From NCBI RefSeq assembly GCF_004337985.1, contig NW_021940927.1, positions 130,266 through 194,265 of the forward strand: a stretch of 64,000 nt of DNA. The letters run 5' to 3'. The notes under the pieces are model-generated. The model ran no database searches. It saw only the letters and a program-made list of their open reading frames with translations, and was not told where the DNA came from. The first letter of the stretch is position 1, and each line of letters starts with the position of its first letter. Made by a program: the position numbers and the translations under genes. This stretch comes from Pyricularia pennisetigena. Lineage: Eukaryota > Ascomycota > Sordariomycetes > Magnaporthales > Pyriculariaceae. Shown one piece after another: positions 40,978-52,021 of the stretch.

Positions 40978-41185
40978 TGTCACGGCCAGGCATACATTGG
41001 AGAACCTCAGTATATTAGGCGCTATCGACGAAAATTCTAAACTGAAGAGAAGAGAGAAATTACAATGGACGACGCGCTCAAGAGACGCGCTTAAATCCGG
41101 AGGTAGTGGATCCTTGTCCGATCCCTGGCTCGGTGTGGAGCCGAGTCGTGATTCTGAGGGTAGGTCTAGGGGCCTGATCCTCACA
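40978..41185 (-). repeat. chromovirus 3' LTR
   Basis: 208 bp, TGTCACGGCC to GATCCTCACA on the plus strand. Confidence 0.95.
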
Positions 41186-41236
41186 TTACCCCCCTCTAAG
41201 GCCTGATCGACGTAGGCGGTCAGAGTCTTGAGTTTG

Positions 41237-44232
41237 TCACGTGTGTCTCCTCGGGGCCTTCCTCCGCTCTCGTGTCTTTTTCGCATCGTGCTCGGCAACA
41301 TTGTCCTCGGGTCCGTCCTCCGCAAAAACATCCTCTGCTGCGCTCCTGATCCACTGTTGCAAATTTACCGGAGGTCCTGCTGCGTCCGGGTACTCCCTGT
41401 GAAAGGTATCCAGCAGTACTGGTGAATTTTTCAAGTCGCGGGCCTCATACCATGTCTCATCAGGGTCGAGTCCGACCCACGATACCTGATATTGCAACGT
41501 CTTCTTTCGTCCGAATAGACGTGAGGCCAACACTTGCTCCACCTCCCACTCCGGTTCTCCGTTAATTTCGACCGGTGGTTCCGGCTTTTGATACTGCTGA
41601 GGTAATGGATCCGTTGCTGCCTTGCGCAGTCGGCTGGCGTGGAACAGCTTACTACCTTTATACCAGGCAGGGGTGTCGAGAATGAAGCTGTGGCCCTTTT
41701 CCTCGAGAATCGTCCATGGTCCTGCATTTTGCGAGTCCAACTTGGTCGTAGGAGCTTCGGTGGAAAAACCCTTTTTGCTAACGTAAACCGCATCTCCCAC
41801 CGTAAAGTCGACCGGTCGCCGCTTCTTATTAGCCTGCCTCTGTTGCTCTATCTGCGCTCCGAGTCCGTTGTTGCGGGCCAGTTCCTGAGCTTGCCGGGCT
41901 TGGCGGACCATTTCCAGCGCCTTTTGTTGCTGACCGGTCTCCAGGTCTTCTTCGGGTAAAGGTAAAGAGAGCGGGTCTCTAGGGCGAGCTCCGGTTTCTG
42001 CTTCGATCGGTGCCATGCCAATAGAGGCGTGAACGGACGAGTTGTGGCCGAAGTCGAAAGCGGGGATATGCCGTCGCCAATTCGTTTGGTATTTGTCTAC
42101 ATAAAAGCGCATTTTCTGATCCAATTCAGCGTTGGTAATTTCGACGCTGCCCTGACTTTGAGGGTGGCGGGCGCTTCCATGTTTATGCTTTGTTCCTGTC
42201 AACTCGTTTAGAGTGTTTAGGAACTCGGATATAAACGGTCCGGCGTTGTCGGAAAGCCATAAATCGGGGACGCCTTTCCAACGGTACACGGTCTGATAAT
42301 ACCGCATGGCCAAGGTCTCCGCGGTGTCCGTCTTTTTTCCCGGTAGGGTGGCCAAAAGTTTGGTCAATCGGCAGATGAAGACCCAGACGTAATTATAGCC
42401 TTCTTTATCCTTGGGCATATCTTTGCCGTCTACCATTACGTGCTGCCAACACCGTCTAGGGATCTCCAGTGGGTGCAACAGCCCAGGCGTCTTATCATGT
42501 CGTACCTTGTTGCGTTGACATTCGCGACAATTCTTAATGTAGCGTTTGACGTCTCGATTTCGGTCGGGCCACCAATAGTCCTTTTTCAGGCGGCTGAGGG
42601 TTTTATTCTGGCCTCCATGGCCGAAGATCTTGGGCTCATGAGCTTCGCGGATGAGAGCCGTTCTTAAGAAGATTTTGCCATCCTGGGTAGTCTCGGGTAC
42701 CGTTAACAAATTGTCGTGGTGACCTAGGTTCTGTTTCAGGTTTTCTTCCAGGATAAGGGCCACCAGGTCAGCTCCCTGCGGTGCGGAGGGTTCCAAGTTG
42801 CTAATGGTTGGAAGAGGTTCGCCGGGTCGGGAGTCGATCTTTTCTGGAGGGATTAGTGCAATGGTGCGGTCTAACACAGCTCGGGCCTTGACCGTAGGGT
42901 TGTCGATGGTTTTGCGCGAAAGGGCATCGGCTGCCACATTATCCTTGCCGGGACGGTATTTAAAGGTGATGTCGAAGTTGGCCAGGTAGTCAGCCCATCG
43001 TATCTGGCGAGCGGACAAAAGTTTCTTGGTCGACCAATAAATTAGGGCCTGGTGATCGGTGAAAACACAGAACTTGGTACCCAACAGGGCTGGTTCGAAG
43101 TCCTTTAGCGTATTAATCACAGCTAATAGCTCCTGGTCCTGAATCGGATAGTTTTGTTCAGCAGGGGACATGGTTTTGGACGAATAGCCGATTGGCTTCC
43201 AGCTGCCATCGTCCTGTTGCTGCCACACGACACCGGCGGTGGCCCTGCCACTGGCGTCGGTGTCCATCCTGACAGGCATACCGGGTTTGAAGAAACTCAT
43301 CACGGGGGCGGTGATCACCAGCTGTTTCAGCGCTTCAAAGGCAGATTTCTGCTCGGGGCCTCTTTCGAACGGGACTCCCTTTTTCAATAATCGGGTCAGA
43401 GGTTCTGCTTGTTCGCTGGCGTGATGGCAGAACGTCCGAACGAAATTGCATAAGCCTAGGAAGGATCGTACTGCGGAAACGGAGGTGACGTCGTCCCATT
43501 GCCAGCTGGTGATGGCTTCGACCTTTTTGGGGTCGATGCGGATACCTTTACCGATCTCTAGAAGTAAACCCAGGTACTCGATTTCGAAAACGCCGAAACT
43601 TGACTTTTTGATATCGCCTTGGAGTCCGGCTTTGTGCAGCCTGTAAATAACCTCCTCGGTTTGCTCAAAATGGACTTGCTCCGATTTATCCTCGGTGTAA
43701 ATCAACACGTCGTCTGCGTAGGCGCTCGCGAAAGCGTCCAGCAGTTCATTAAGCTGAGCGTTGATAAAAGCTTGGAACCAGGCGGGTCCGACCTTCAGTC
43801 CAAAGGGTAGGACCTTCCACTGAAATGTGCCTTGTCGCGTTTTGAACGCCGTTAAGTACCGAGAGTTCGGGTCCATTAGCAATCTGTTAAAAGCTCGGAT
43901 AATGTCGATTTTGGTCATCCTCCGGGCTTTTCCACATTTGCTCAACGTCCCGGCCACGTCGGGGGCAAGTACTTGTCGTCCTTTGATGAATTTGTTTACC
44001 CATCGGTAATCCACACAAAAACGCTGCTCCTTCGATTGCGGTTTGGGAACGAACAAAGTTGAAGCTGCGGTCTCCTCCATTGTCCGTTCAATGAAATCGA
44101 TCCTGAGAAGTTCGTCGATGGTTTCCTTTTCCAACTCCATCATAGCGAAAGGGGTCGAATAGCGGGCTGGCCTCCCCTCCAAAGGTTTCTCGAGTTCCCA
44201 AAACCACGTCGAAGCCGGGTCGGCTAGGCGGG
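41237..44232 (-). CDS. gypsy pol: RT, RNase H, integrase, chromodomain
   Basis: The frame is open from 44392 down to 41237; homology starts at about 44205 (ELEKPLEGRPARYSTPFA). RT motifs are VPKPQSKEQRFCVDYRWVN and YADDVLIYTED. RNase H shows MDTDASGRATAG and the tether DALSRK. Integrase has the HHCC zinc finger (HGGQNKTLSRLKKDYWW, CRECQRNK) and core residues in MVDGKDM, LSDNAGPF and SQGSVEITN. A C-terminal chromodomain (EWEVEQVLASRLFGRKKTLQ, VSWVGLDPDETWYEARDLK) should steer insertion to modified histones. It is separated from the protease frame by one extra G near 44203. Confidence 0.9.
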
Positions 44233-45341
44233 AGAATCGTCGACGCCTTTTTGGAAAAGAAGCCCTCAAGGTGGGCAAGTGCTTTGGGTAACTTGGCTCG
44301 TACTTGCGCGATGTGCTCCGGGTCTTCGTCTGCAGGGAATGGAATGGGATGTCCATCGTGAGTCTTGTTCCACTGCAGGGCTGATACCGCATTCAGGCTG
44401 GTTATAGGCGTATCGTTTACTGGTACCAACGGTATAGGCTCCGTGGGTAACGGGGATCGCTTCCATCGATCTTGACGAGGGTCGTTAAGGAGGGCACAAA
44501 TATTTGCTGGCAGGGCTTTGTTGGAAACAGTCTTTGGGATAGTCGGGAAGGCGCTAATTTCTGCGATTTGAGCCTGGTTTGCGTGTTGGCGTTTAGGGCC
44601 TTGAAGTATCTTGCGGACCTGGATGCGACGGTCTTCTTGTTCCATCTTGCGGTCCCGGCGGACTGCGTCAGCTTGGGCCTCAAGGTCCAGAGGCGGATTT
44701 GAACGTTGTACAACGATGACGGGTGAGTATTGGGCCATGGCGGGCAAGTCGTTGGGCCAAACAAAGCTGCGGGTGGCTGGGAATAGGCCTACTCGATGCT
44801 TCGTCCACCATTCTTGTCCGATAAACACATCGTGTGCCGTTTCGAGGAGGATGAATTTCTGCCGTGGGAATTGTCGTCCGTCGATTTGCAAGGTGAGCCG
44901 AAGGTATTCGGTGGCTCTTGCGGTGACCTTCCGGTTAAAATCTCCAAAGTCCAAAGGTTTGGGGAGCTTTTTGATAGGTAGCTCTAAACGTCGGGCGACC
45001 TTTTTCGCGAGGCTCGGTCGGATGGATAAGTACACATCTGCTCCGGTGTCACAGAGAGCTTGGGCGTTGAGACCACGACCTTTGTCTTGCAATTGAATGG
45101 GAGCAAGAAAGGTGTTTAATTTCGGTGATCTATCGATTTTAGCTATCTGAGGCACGCAGACTGCCGAGGAGACTTCCGGCAGCCTTAGCAGTTTTCCGAA
45201 TCCGACGAAGATAAGCTGTGGCCGGATCGTTCGCAAGCCTCTCGATCGCCTTCGTGTTGAAGGGCGAGAACGGCGGCGATGTGAGCGGCCTTTTCGGGGC
45301 AATTGCGTGCCAGGTGCCCGGCTTCTTTGCAAAGGAAGCAT
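44203..45341 (-). CDS. gypsy protease and pol N-terminus (frame of 45341-44088)
   Basis: The retropepsin active site ALCDTGADVYLSI is followed by the flap region and IGQEWW. Then comes a linker and the RT entry, FFSKKASTILPPSRPGFD, after which the frame must change to reach ELEKPLEG. The frame overlaps the end of gag (45185-45341) and lies in the -1 frame relative to it, as expected for programmed -1 frameshifting. No classic slippery site was identified. Confidence 0.8.
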
Positions 45342-46735
45342 CTACCCTCAGTGACCAATTTGGCGTTTTCTCTGCTGGGCGACTTCGGGGCGTCAATGGT
45401 CTGTGTGCGGGTTTGGTTCTTGGCTTCCTGGCTGTGCCGGCGATTCTCGCGTCGACGCTGTTTGCGTTCGGCGCTGGCTGAACGCTCACGGCGCTCTTCC
45501 CTCTTTTTGCGGTTATCGCGGAGCTCCTCCCAAGCGCGTTGTTGGGCCAGCGCAGAGTTCGCAACTTCTCCGGCAAAGGTCTCGTACGAGATATTTGGGT
45601 CTTTGGATAGGCTGAGAAGCTGGGGGTTCAGGCTGGCAGGAATATGCTCATAGAGAACCAATTTGCGTTCCGTCTTGGCAATGTTGGCTTTATCGGCTAG
45701 GCTGTTAACCTTGCCAATAAACTGGTGGATGTCTGTTGATTTGTCCGACAGACTAAACTTTAGGTGACGAAGCTCCTCACGGGCTTTGGAGGCTTGATTG
45801 TCATCGTGGTAAACAGCGGCTAGGGTCGCGACCATTTCGGCTGCGCTGCTGAAAGGCATAATGGTGGATTCATAGCGGCCTTGGATAAGGTCGTTGGCAA
45901 GCCCTTCAGTGAGGGAATTGATCACCGCCATGCGGCTTCTTTCTGTGTTGTAAGTTTCGTCGTCCTCTACAAATTTATCTGCGATTTTAGTGATCCATTT
46001 GTCAAAACGATCCTTATCACCATTAAACATGCCGGGGTCGATGCCGGCTTTACGTGCCGTCCTGTCGTAGGCAGGGTTTTTAGCATTTTGGTTACTTCCG
46101 TAAGGCTTAAATGCTGTCCGGGCAGCGATACCATGGGGCTTAAACTCAGCCCCTCCAAAGGCGCTGTTCAAAGGCGTAATACCGCGGGATTAACGGGTGG
46201 AATTGATACTCCGGGTGGCGAGCTGGTCTTTAAGTTGGGCAATGGTGGCCAAAAGATCTTGCAAATGAGATTGAGTGATAGTAGCCTGGCCGGAAGTGTT
46301 TTCGCTTTCGTCTGCCATTTCGCTTCTCATTTGGGCGGCAGGCGAGGGCGCTCTGCTTGGAGATTTCGGAATTTCGTTCCTGCCGTCTGACGTCTTGGCA
46401 GAAGGTTGGTGGGGAGGGCTTCGCGCTTCTCCTGGGTGCTCAGAAACTGACTCGTACTCGTACGATCCGTCAACTTCGATGCTGTCGACTGGCTGATCTT
46501 GTTCTGTGTCGGATTGGGGCTCAACGGGCTCTTCAGGCTCTGTGTTGGCGCTGGTAGGAGCGGGCTCTACTGGCTCTGAGCTTACTGGGACAACTGTAAT
46601 CTCTCCGTTTTGGTCCGAGTCTTCGGTGTTGGGAGTAGCAGTGCCGGAAGCCAAATTATCTGGCTTTGCTGAGTTTGCGTTTGTCACGCGTTGGGATTGG
46701 CGAATCGGTGGGCCGTAATTTTTACGCGGCGACAT
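45185..46735 (-). pseudogene. gypsy gag with one in-frame stop
   Basis: One frame from the ATG at 46735 to 45185, interrupted once by TAA at 46190-46192. The N-terminal 181 residues are acidic, Pro/Ser/Glu-rich. The rest holds the capsid-like fold (MFNGDKDRFDKWITKIADKF, ELRHLKFSLSDKSTDIHQFI) and a CCHC zinc knuckle, CFLCKEAGHLARNC. CAA to TAA is a single C-to-T change of the kind made by repeat-induced point mutation, but one change proves nothing. Translation could also start at the Met at 46171. Confidence 0.82.
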
Positions 46736-46867
46736 TGATTTCGCGAATGGTGTCTTCTGTGGCCTAGTTTACCGTCGTGCACAGCCGACGTGGTGAACGA
46801 TTGAATAAAGGGATTGAACGATATATTTTAATTGCTTCACCAGCAAATGATAGTGAGTTTAGAATTA

Positions 46868-47075
46868 TGTCACGGCCAGGCATACATTGGAGAACCTCAG
46901 TGTATTAGGCGCTATCGACGAAAATTCTAAACTGAAGAGAAGAGAGAAATTACAATGGACGACGCGCTCAAGAGACGCGCTTAAATCCGGAGGTAGTGGA
47001 TCCTTGTCCGATCCCTGGCTCGGTGTGGAGCCGAGTCGTGATTCTGAGGGTAGGTCTAGGGGCCTGATCCTCACA
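46868..47075 (-). repeat. chromovirus 5' LTR
   Basis: 208 bp; matches 40978-41185 with one substitution seen. Confidence 0.95.
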
Positions 47076-47322
47076 TTTTATTTAGTCAAATAAAGCAAAA
47101 TATAGAAAAATAACACAAATTCAGCATTTTTCAATATAAAAAAAGATAAAGCGGGTACTATAAATCGGATTTAACGTGGACGTTTGCCTATATACGTTTC
47201 CCAGTCCCCAAAGGTTTGGTTTCATTATTGTTAAAATTGGTAAAAACATAAAAGCGTTTCGATTGTAAATTATATACAAAATTGTAAATACTTTACCTAT
47301 GCGCTTGTTTAACGGCTTATAT

Positions 47323-47531
47323 TGTCACGAAAGCGATCCCAAAGAGACAAGGCTGCAATATAGGGGCGATTCTATTCGAAGATCTAAAGCCAAGTGTAAA
47401 GGAAGAAGAAAGGCACGCAGTGCCAATCGCGTACACGCGCCTAAGCGAGCAAATAACAAACTCACCCTGGCGCCTTGTCACGTGGGGTGGAGTCACGGTT
47501 GGCAGTCGCCTAGGCACGCCACTCCGTAACA
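47323..47531 (-). repeat. solo LTR of family B, inverted copy
   Basis: 209 bp from TGTCACGAAAGCG to CTCCGTAACA, the reverse complement of 39377-39585 with one difference seen. It lies inside a pogo transposase gene and cuts off its C-terminus after TKENMVG. Confidence 0.9.
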
Positions 47532-48716
47532 CCAACCATATTTTCTTTTGTCATAAACTTTTTGTAAACCGCTGCAAAAGCCAAAAAGAATTCAACTTTG
47601 CTGATATTGGTGATGTGGGCCCGGATAAAATCGTTGATTTCTTGACCGTACGCCCGTTTAAGGACGCTAAACATTCCGACGTCAAGTGGCTGAGTTAGGT
47701 GAGATGAATGAGCAGGTAGGCAAAGCGGAATAATGTTGTGATTTTTGCAATAGCCCTCAAATTCCAGCGATTGGTGGCTGTTATGCCCATCGAGCACCAG
47801 CATCCGATAAGCGCCTTTTGTCCGCGATTTCGTATGATTGTCGAAATGATGAATCCAATCCAAGCCTGTTTCGTTGTTTGTCCATCCGTTGGGGGTAGTT
47901 TTAATTCGCCAAATTGCGGGAAGACCGCATTCTGTATACCAATTCGCAAGATGGTGGACGCCTTTAACGATGAGATATGGGGGCACGTCGTAGCCGTCGC
48001 CACTAATACAACAAATTGCAGTCGCCCATTCTCAATTGCCGGGTTGTATTTTTCTGCTTCTTCCGCGTTTTTCGGACCCGGTTACGACCATATGGCCGCA
48101 AATCTGGCCCATCAAAAAGCCCGTTTCGTCGAAATTGTAGGTGTCGCAATCTTGGATGCCGTATTTGCCCTTTATATTGGCCACCAATCGAAACCACGCG
48201 TTTAACGCGTCAATATCTTCGCACAAAGCCCTTTGGAAATCGTAAGCGCGAGAAAAACGCGTCTTTAACTCTATGCGTCGTTGGACGAAACGATTCGCCC
48301 AACGAGTCCCGACCTGTCGCGCGTTCCGCGCAGCGAGGATTTGGTCGGCCATTGCGGCAACATCGGCGATCTGAGGCGGAAACCCTCGGGAATCCAGGTC
48401 CAATATATATTGGACAATCACCTCCTCTTCGCTTCCCGTCAATTTTTGCGAGCTGGGCCGACGGTCGGCCAAAGAAGTAACACCTTTCATTCTGGTATAA
48501 AGGGTTGATTTGGGCACATTGTAAATAAGTGCAACCTTTCTAATACTTGCTTTTTTATTTGATCGAAGTTCATTTAGCGCAAGAATGATTTGCGCTTCAC
48601 GATTTAATGATTCCATGGTTAATGGTGGAAAAAACGCGTGTTGCGATGGAAATATGGTGCTGGGCCAAAAAGTGTCCAGGGTACTGTCCTGTCCAGGGTA
48701 CTGTACATCCACGTTA
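47532..48716 (-). mobile_element. second pogo/Fot1 family, truncated (possibly Occan-like)
   Basis: The transposase reads from MESLNREAQIILALNELRSN (start near 48616). The HTH is KVALIYNVPKSTLYTRMKG, the CENP-B half is VGTRWANRFVQRR, and the catalytic residues lie in NFDETGFLMG, LVLDGHNSH and PLDVGMFSVLK. One TGA stop (about 48032) interrupts it, in a place where an Arg CGA would be expected. The C-terminus is removed by LTR B. The outer end near 48671-48714 carries two copies of GTCCAGGGTACTGT followed by CCACGT and TA. It is unrelated at DNA level to the intact element. The Occan comparison is only by family and is weak. Confidence 0.82.
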
Positions 48717-48963
48717 CAGGAATGTCTCAACGTATCCTAGCTAAAAACCGATTGTACAAGTACGCTACCATTGGTAATTTGTTTCTAATGGCGGATATGA
48801 GTTAACTTCATGTTCGAACGTGGTACGGTATCTTGAAAGTTACATATACATCCCCTTCACAGTTGTGGCCCCGTGCATATAAGCCGAATACTGCCATCTT
48901 CAAGTTAAACTCCCCCGAGCGCAGCAGATACCACTGACAGCTAGTTTTGGCGGACGGCAAGGC

Positions 48964-49253
48964 CTACTTTTTTGTTCCCTTGGCTTGTGTATTATTGTTG
49001 CTGGAGGCAGCAACATTGGCGTTTCTGTCAGCTGCGGACTGGGCACGGGCCGCAAAACCGCTCCTGTTGCCAGTCTCGTTATAATGCTTGTCCTACAAAT
49101 GAACCAAAAGAAGTCCCAAATCAGCCCTGTCGGATGTGTGAAAAAAAAATAAAATACAAACCAAGTTCGAAGCATTAAGCAGTTGCTTACGTTGGCAGAC
49201 TGTATGCGAGAGGCCGCATCCTTAGTCATAGGTGTATGTTCTTCTTTAGGCAT
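48964..49253 (-). CDS. small SMP/LEA-like stress protein, two exons
   Basis: Exon 49253-49191 (21 codons) joins in phase to 49092-48964 over a 98-bp intron (GTAAGC...TTTGTAG), giving 63 residues. MTKDAASRIQSAN, then SGFAARAQSAADRNA and a polar Asn/Gln/Lys tail, match fungal SMP (seed maturation protein, LEA-like) proteins. These are small and hydrophilic and are linked to desiccation or stress tolerance. The motif crosses the splice join, so the model is well supported despite the small size. Confidence 0.8.
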
Positions 49254-50003
49254 TGCAATGCTGAGAGGAATGGCTCAAAAAATTCTCAGAAGTCTGATCC
49301 TCGTATAGGGTTTTTCCGAACTTATTAAGGATGGAATTTTGTGGCGTTTGTGGATATTGGAGTCTTCGTATAAATATTGCTGTGTCTGCGATACCATTTT
49401 TATAAGTACTACTGTCGTAGTAGCCACATCTTTCGCACCTTGTTTGATTTTATGTTTGTTGGATTTTCCACCATTTATCTCAAAGGATTTGTTGGGTTGG
49501 CTTCTGTTCTCAACAGAAAAGATGGGGTTCCTAATGATGGCATTTGCTCAGTCGTGTTCGTATTAGTGTTGCAAGGTTATTAGAAATAATAAGCTTGCGT
49601 AATATCAACAGTGAGCCGCAGATGAAAGATAAAGTTGAACGTTATTCGGTCGATAGGATGGCGGAGGTTTAATGTATGTGGACTTCACAATTACCGAGCC
49701 GCAAAATAAAACTCTGAAACCCCCCTAAACAAGAAACGACATCCAGGCGGCAGACAACATTTTACAAACTCCTGAGTGCTCTGTTGAGCTTCTTTGAAAG
49801 TTTCAACTCTCTTTCGGCTGTTTGGCAACCCTGCGAAGGTTCATCAACATACATATGACATTTGGCAAGAGCCGGAAACGTAGCCCCAAGCGGAGAGGGC
49901 TTGTGGCTATCATACAGGCGCAGCAATCGAAACTACTGTCGGCATTCTCAATGCTCTGCTACATAAAACCTGTAGCCTTCCCATCTAATATCTACAGCGA
50001 AAC
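49254..50003. other. intergenic, nothing recognised
   Basis: AT-rich. No motif-bearing ORF. Confidence 0.4.
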
Positions 50004-51251
50004 CTATTCCATATTTGACTCCGTTGCTTTATACCATTCTGGTATCTGATCGTCGGCGTAATCCCAACCTCGCGGTTTCTCAAACGCATGTAAATCGGAT
50101 GAGAGAGGTGTTGCACTTGAGAAATTAAGACGCGATGGACGGCTCTCCGGCTCCATTTTGTACAACTCAAGCCAGGCCCAACGCTGTAATCTTGGACCCA
50201 CATAGCTGTCCCAATTACAGCTGGCAGTACAGTATTTATAACGTAAGGCGGGCGATTCGAGCTTGTCCGCCCTAATTGTTAAAAAGGTACCCCTTATGCC
50301 CAGATTCTGAATAGTCTGCCTAGCTGGGAACGATGGCCGGGTCTCGCTTGGGAAAGTCCCCGGCTGACGTATGTTCTGGTTGGAAACACGAAATTGAGCA
50401 TACTCAATCACGAAATCTGGTCTCGATGGCTGTTGAACGGTGTTGATTTCCAATGGGATTACCAATGCACGGTTATCACCAACGCGCCGAAGGTTGTCGA
50501 TTTTGGCAACGTTAGGAATATCGGCCCATAAAATATCCCGATTTGTCCAGCCTTGATAAGAAGTTGAGCCGAATTGATCATCCATAGGTCTTAGTGGGTA
50601 AAATTGATGATTGATAAGGGTTTGTCGGGGAAACATCGAGTATGCCTTGTTCCACGTGATAAAATTGACACATGCCGTTGTGCTCGAAGTCGTAAGAATT
50701 GTTCGCACAGGACACCCGCTCGTTCGACTAATCCGGATCTTCATGTCTAGCCGTCTATTGGTGCCATAGATGTGGCGTGATTGAGTCCCCTGGTGCAGAG
50801 ATAGTAAGCATTTAACAAACATATGGGTTCCTGTCTTCTTACCGTATCACCACCCAAGCTTTCGTTCTGATATTTCTCAGTTTCTTCAATGTACGGCATC
50901 ATCGCCATTTTGTACAAACACATCTAGATATCGGACGCTCTGACGGCCCAGCTCAAAAAAGCTGAGTGCGAATGGTCCTGACACCAATGCGTTGCAGTTC
51001 CCAAGTAGGGATCGAAGCGTGATAGGGTCATCCACGAAAGCCTTTAGGCCGATATCGATGTTGGTGATCTTCCTCAGGATACAGGTTTGGAGCCCACAAA
51101 TGCCTTTGCATGACCGGCACAATGCCAAAAAGTCGACCATGGTAAGGTGCGAAGAGAGCGCTTCGAGGACAGGGTAGTATTTTCCCGGATCAAGCAGCTC
51201 CACCAGCCTTGGCTGACGCCCGTATGCGATATCTGGAAAGGTTATCGCCAT
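50004..51251 (-). pseudogene. F-box-like fungal protein with one frame break
   Basis: The first part (51251-50886) has an F-box-like start (YYPVLEALSSHLTMVDFLAL, CRSCKGI) and then FALSFFELGRQSVRYLDVFV. After QNGDDAV the frame must change near 50895-50900 to reach YIEETEKYQNESLGGDT. A 53-bp intron (50842-50790, GTAAGA...CACCAG) then leads to the second exon, 50789-50004: SGCPVRTILTTSSTTACVNF, RRVGDNRALVIPLEI, DYADDQIPEWYK. The layout is familiar from fungal F-box-family hypothetical proteins. Only the single indel spoils the frame; whether it is real or a sequencing error cannot be told here. Confidence 0.65.
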
Positions 51252-51582
51252 ATTGCACTTTTTGTCTATTTCTTACAGGAATAGCGTCTGGCGGGAGATG
51301 TCAAGGGCTGAAAAGGCGGCTGCGAAAGGCAAAACAACGCGCAAAAGCGTCAAAAGAAACCTGGTTCCGTTGGACTCCGCATCAAGGCCCAACACGACGC
51401 GCCCTCTTTTAAAACAATTGAGGCGATGAAGAAGAAGGTCACGCAATGGGTGCCTTCTCCGACCCAGTTCTTTTAGAATTTAAGCCACTCTAACCCCCCC
51501 GCCCCACCAAAGAAAAAAGAAAAAGAAAGTGCCAAACGTCCAACGTGCACACCAAATAGTGGGCAGCATATGCAGCCTATCA

Positions 51583-51690
51583 GACAAACAGATTTGCTCA
51601 GTTATGCAGGAGGCCCTTCATTTTGCGGCATGTGAGAGCAAGAGCGCAATCCGATTCGCGGGCTGGGTCGGCAAATGGCGGGGTCGACGT
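51583..51690 (+). repeat. short inverted-repeat family, copy
   Basis: GTTATGCAGGAGGCCCTTCA, then TTTGCGGCAT...GAGAGCAAGAGCGCAATCCG and GCAAATGGCGGGG, parallel to the copies at 53668 and 62610. Confidence 0.65.
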
Positions 51691-51770
51691 CGCATGATGA
51701 CAATTGGACTTTTTGGGGCCGGGCAAGAATCTGGGTCCTTATACTTCTAATTTGACCATAATGTACTCCC

Positions 51771-51828
51771 CAGCAACCGCTACACAATGCTGATGGTTTC
51801 GTAGATTTTGCTGCACGCACTAACAGAT
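51771..51828 (+). repeat. dispersed repeat copy 2
   Basis: Matches 35652-35709 over about 58 bp at roughly 90%. Confidence 0.75.
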
Positions 51829-52021
51829 GCCTGCATGTGTTCAGTGCGAGGCTTATAGGCCAACGCTGCCGCCTAACCCGGCAATGAGGAGGGTACATGG
51901 CTGTGTTTCGGCAACCGCAGTTTGCCAACGAGTCCTCGACCTGGCTCTCAAACTTGTCGTTAACAAGTTCAAGTGGTCAACAATGCTCACAACTCTGACG
52001 GACGCATAAGCCACGCTTAAG

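Larger units (their letters stand above)
40978..47075 (-). mobile_element. Ty3/gypsy chromovirus, nearly intact
   Basis: 6,098 bp between 208-bp LTRs that differ at one base seen (A at 41012 against G at 46902). A purine tract (AGAGGGGGG on the minus strand, plus 41190-41198) precedes the 3' LTR. Domain order is gag, protease, RT, RNase H, integrase, chromodomain. Two lesions are seen: a TAA stop in gag at 46190 and one extra G near 44203 that shifts pol. The sequences beyond the two LTRs do not show a shared 5-bp duplication. The left side is a pogo relic and the right is AT-rich DNA, so flanking recombination is likely. Confidence 0.93.
51252..52021. other. intergenic with dispersed repeats
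   Basis: Contains one copy of the GGCCTCCTGCAT repeat family (51583-51690) and the 58-bp repeat shared with 35652. No gene. Confidence 0.5.

Noticed and set aside
40997..41206. Repeated small ORFs starting MENLS (also at 39062 and 46887)
   Set aside because: They are read from family A LTRs in fixed positions; identity among them reflects the repeat, not a protein family.
47299..47529. Small ORFs in LTR B (also 39376-39648)
   Set aside because: Entirely LTR sequence; the protein similarity between the two sites is only repeat identity.
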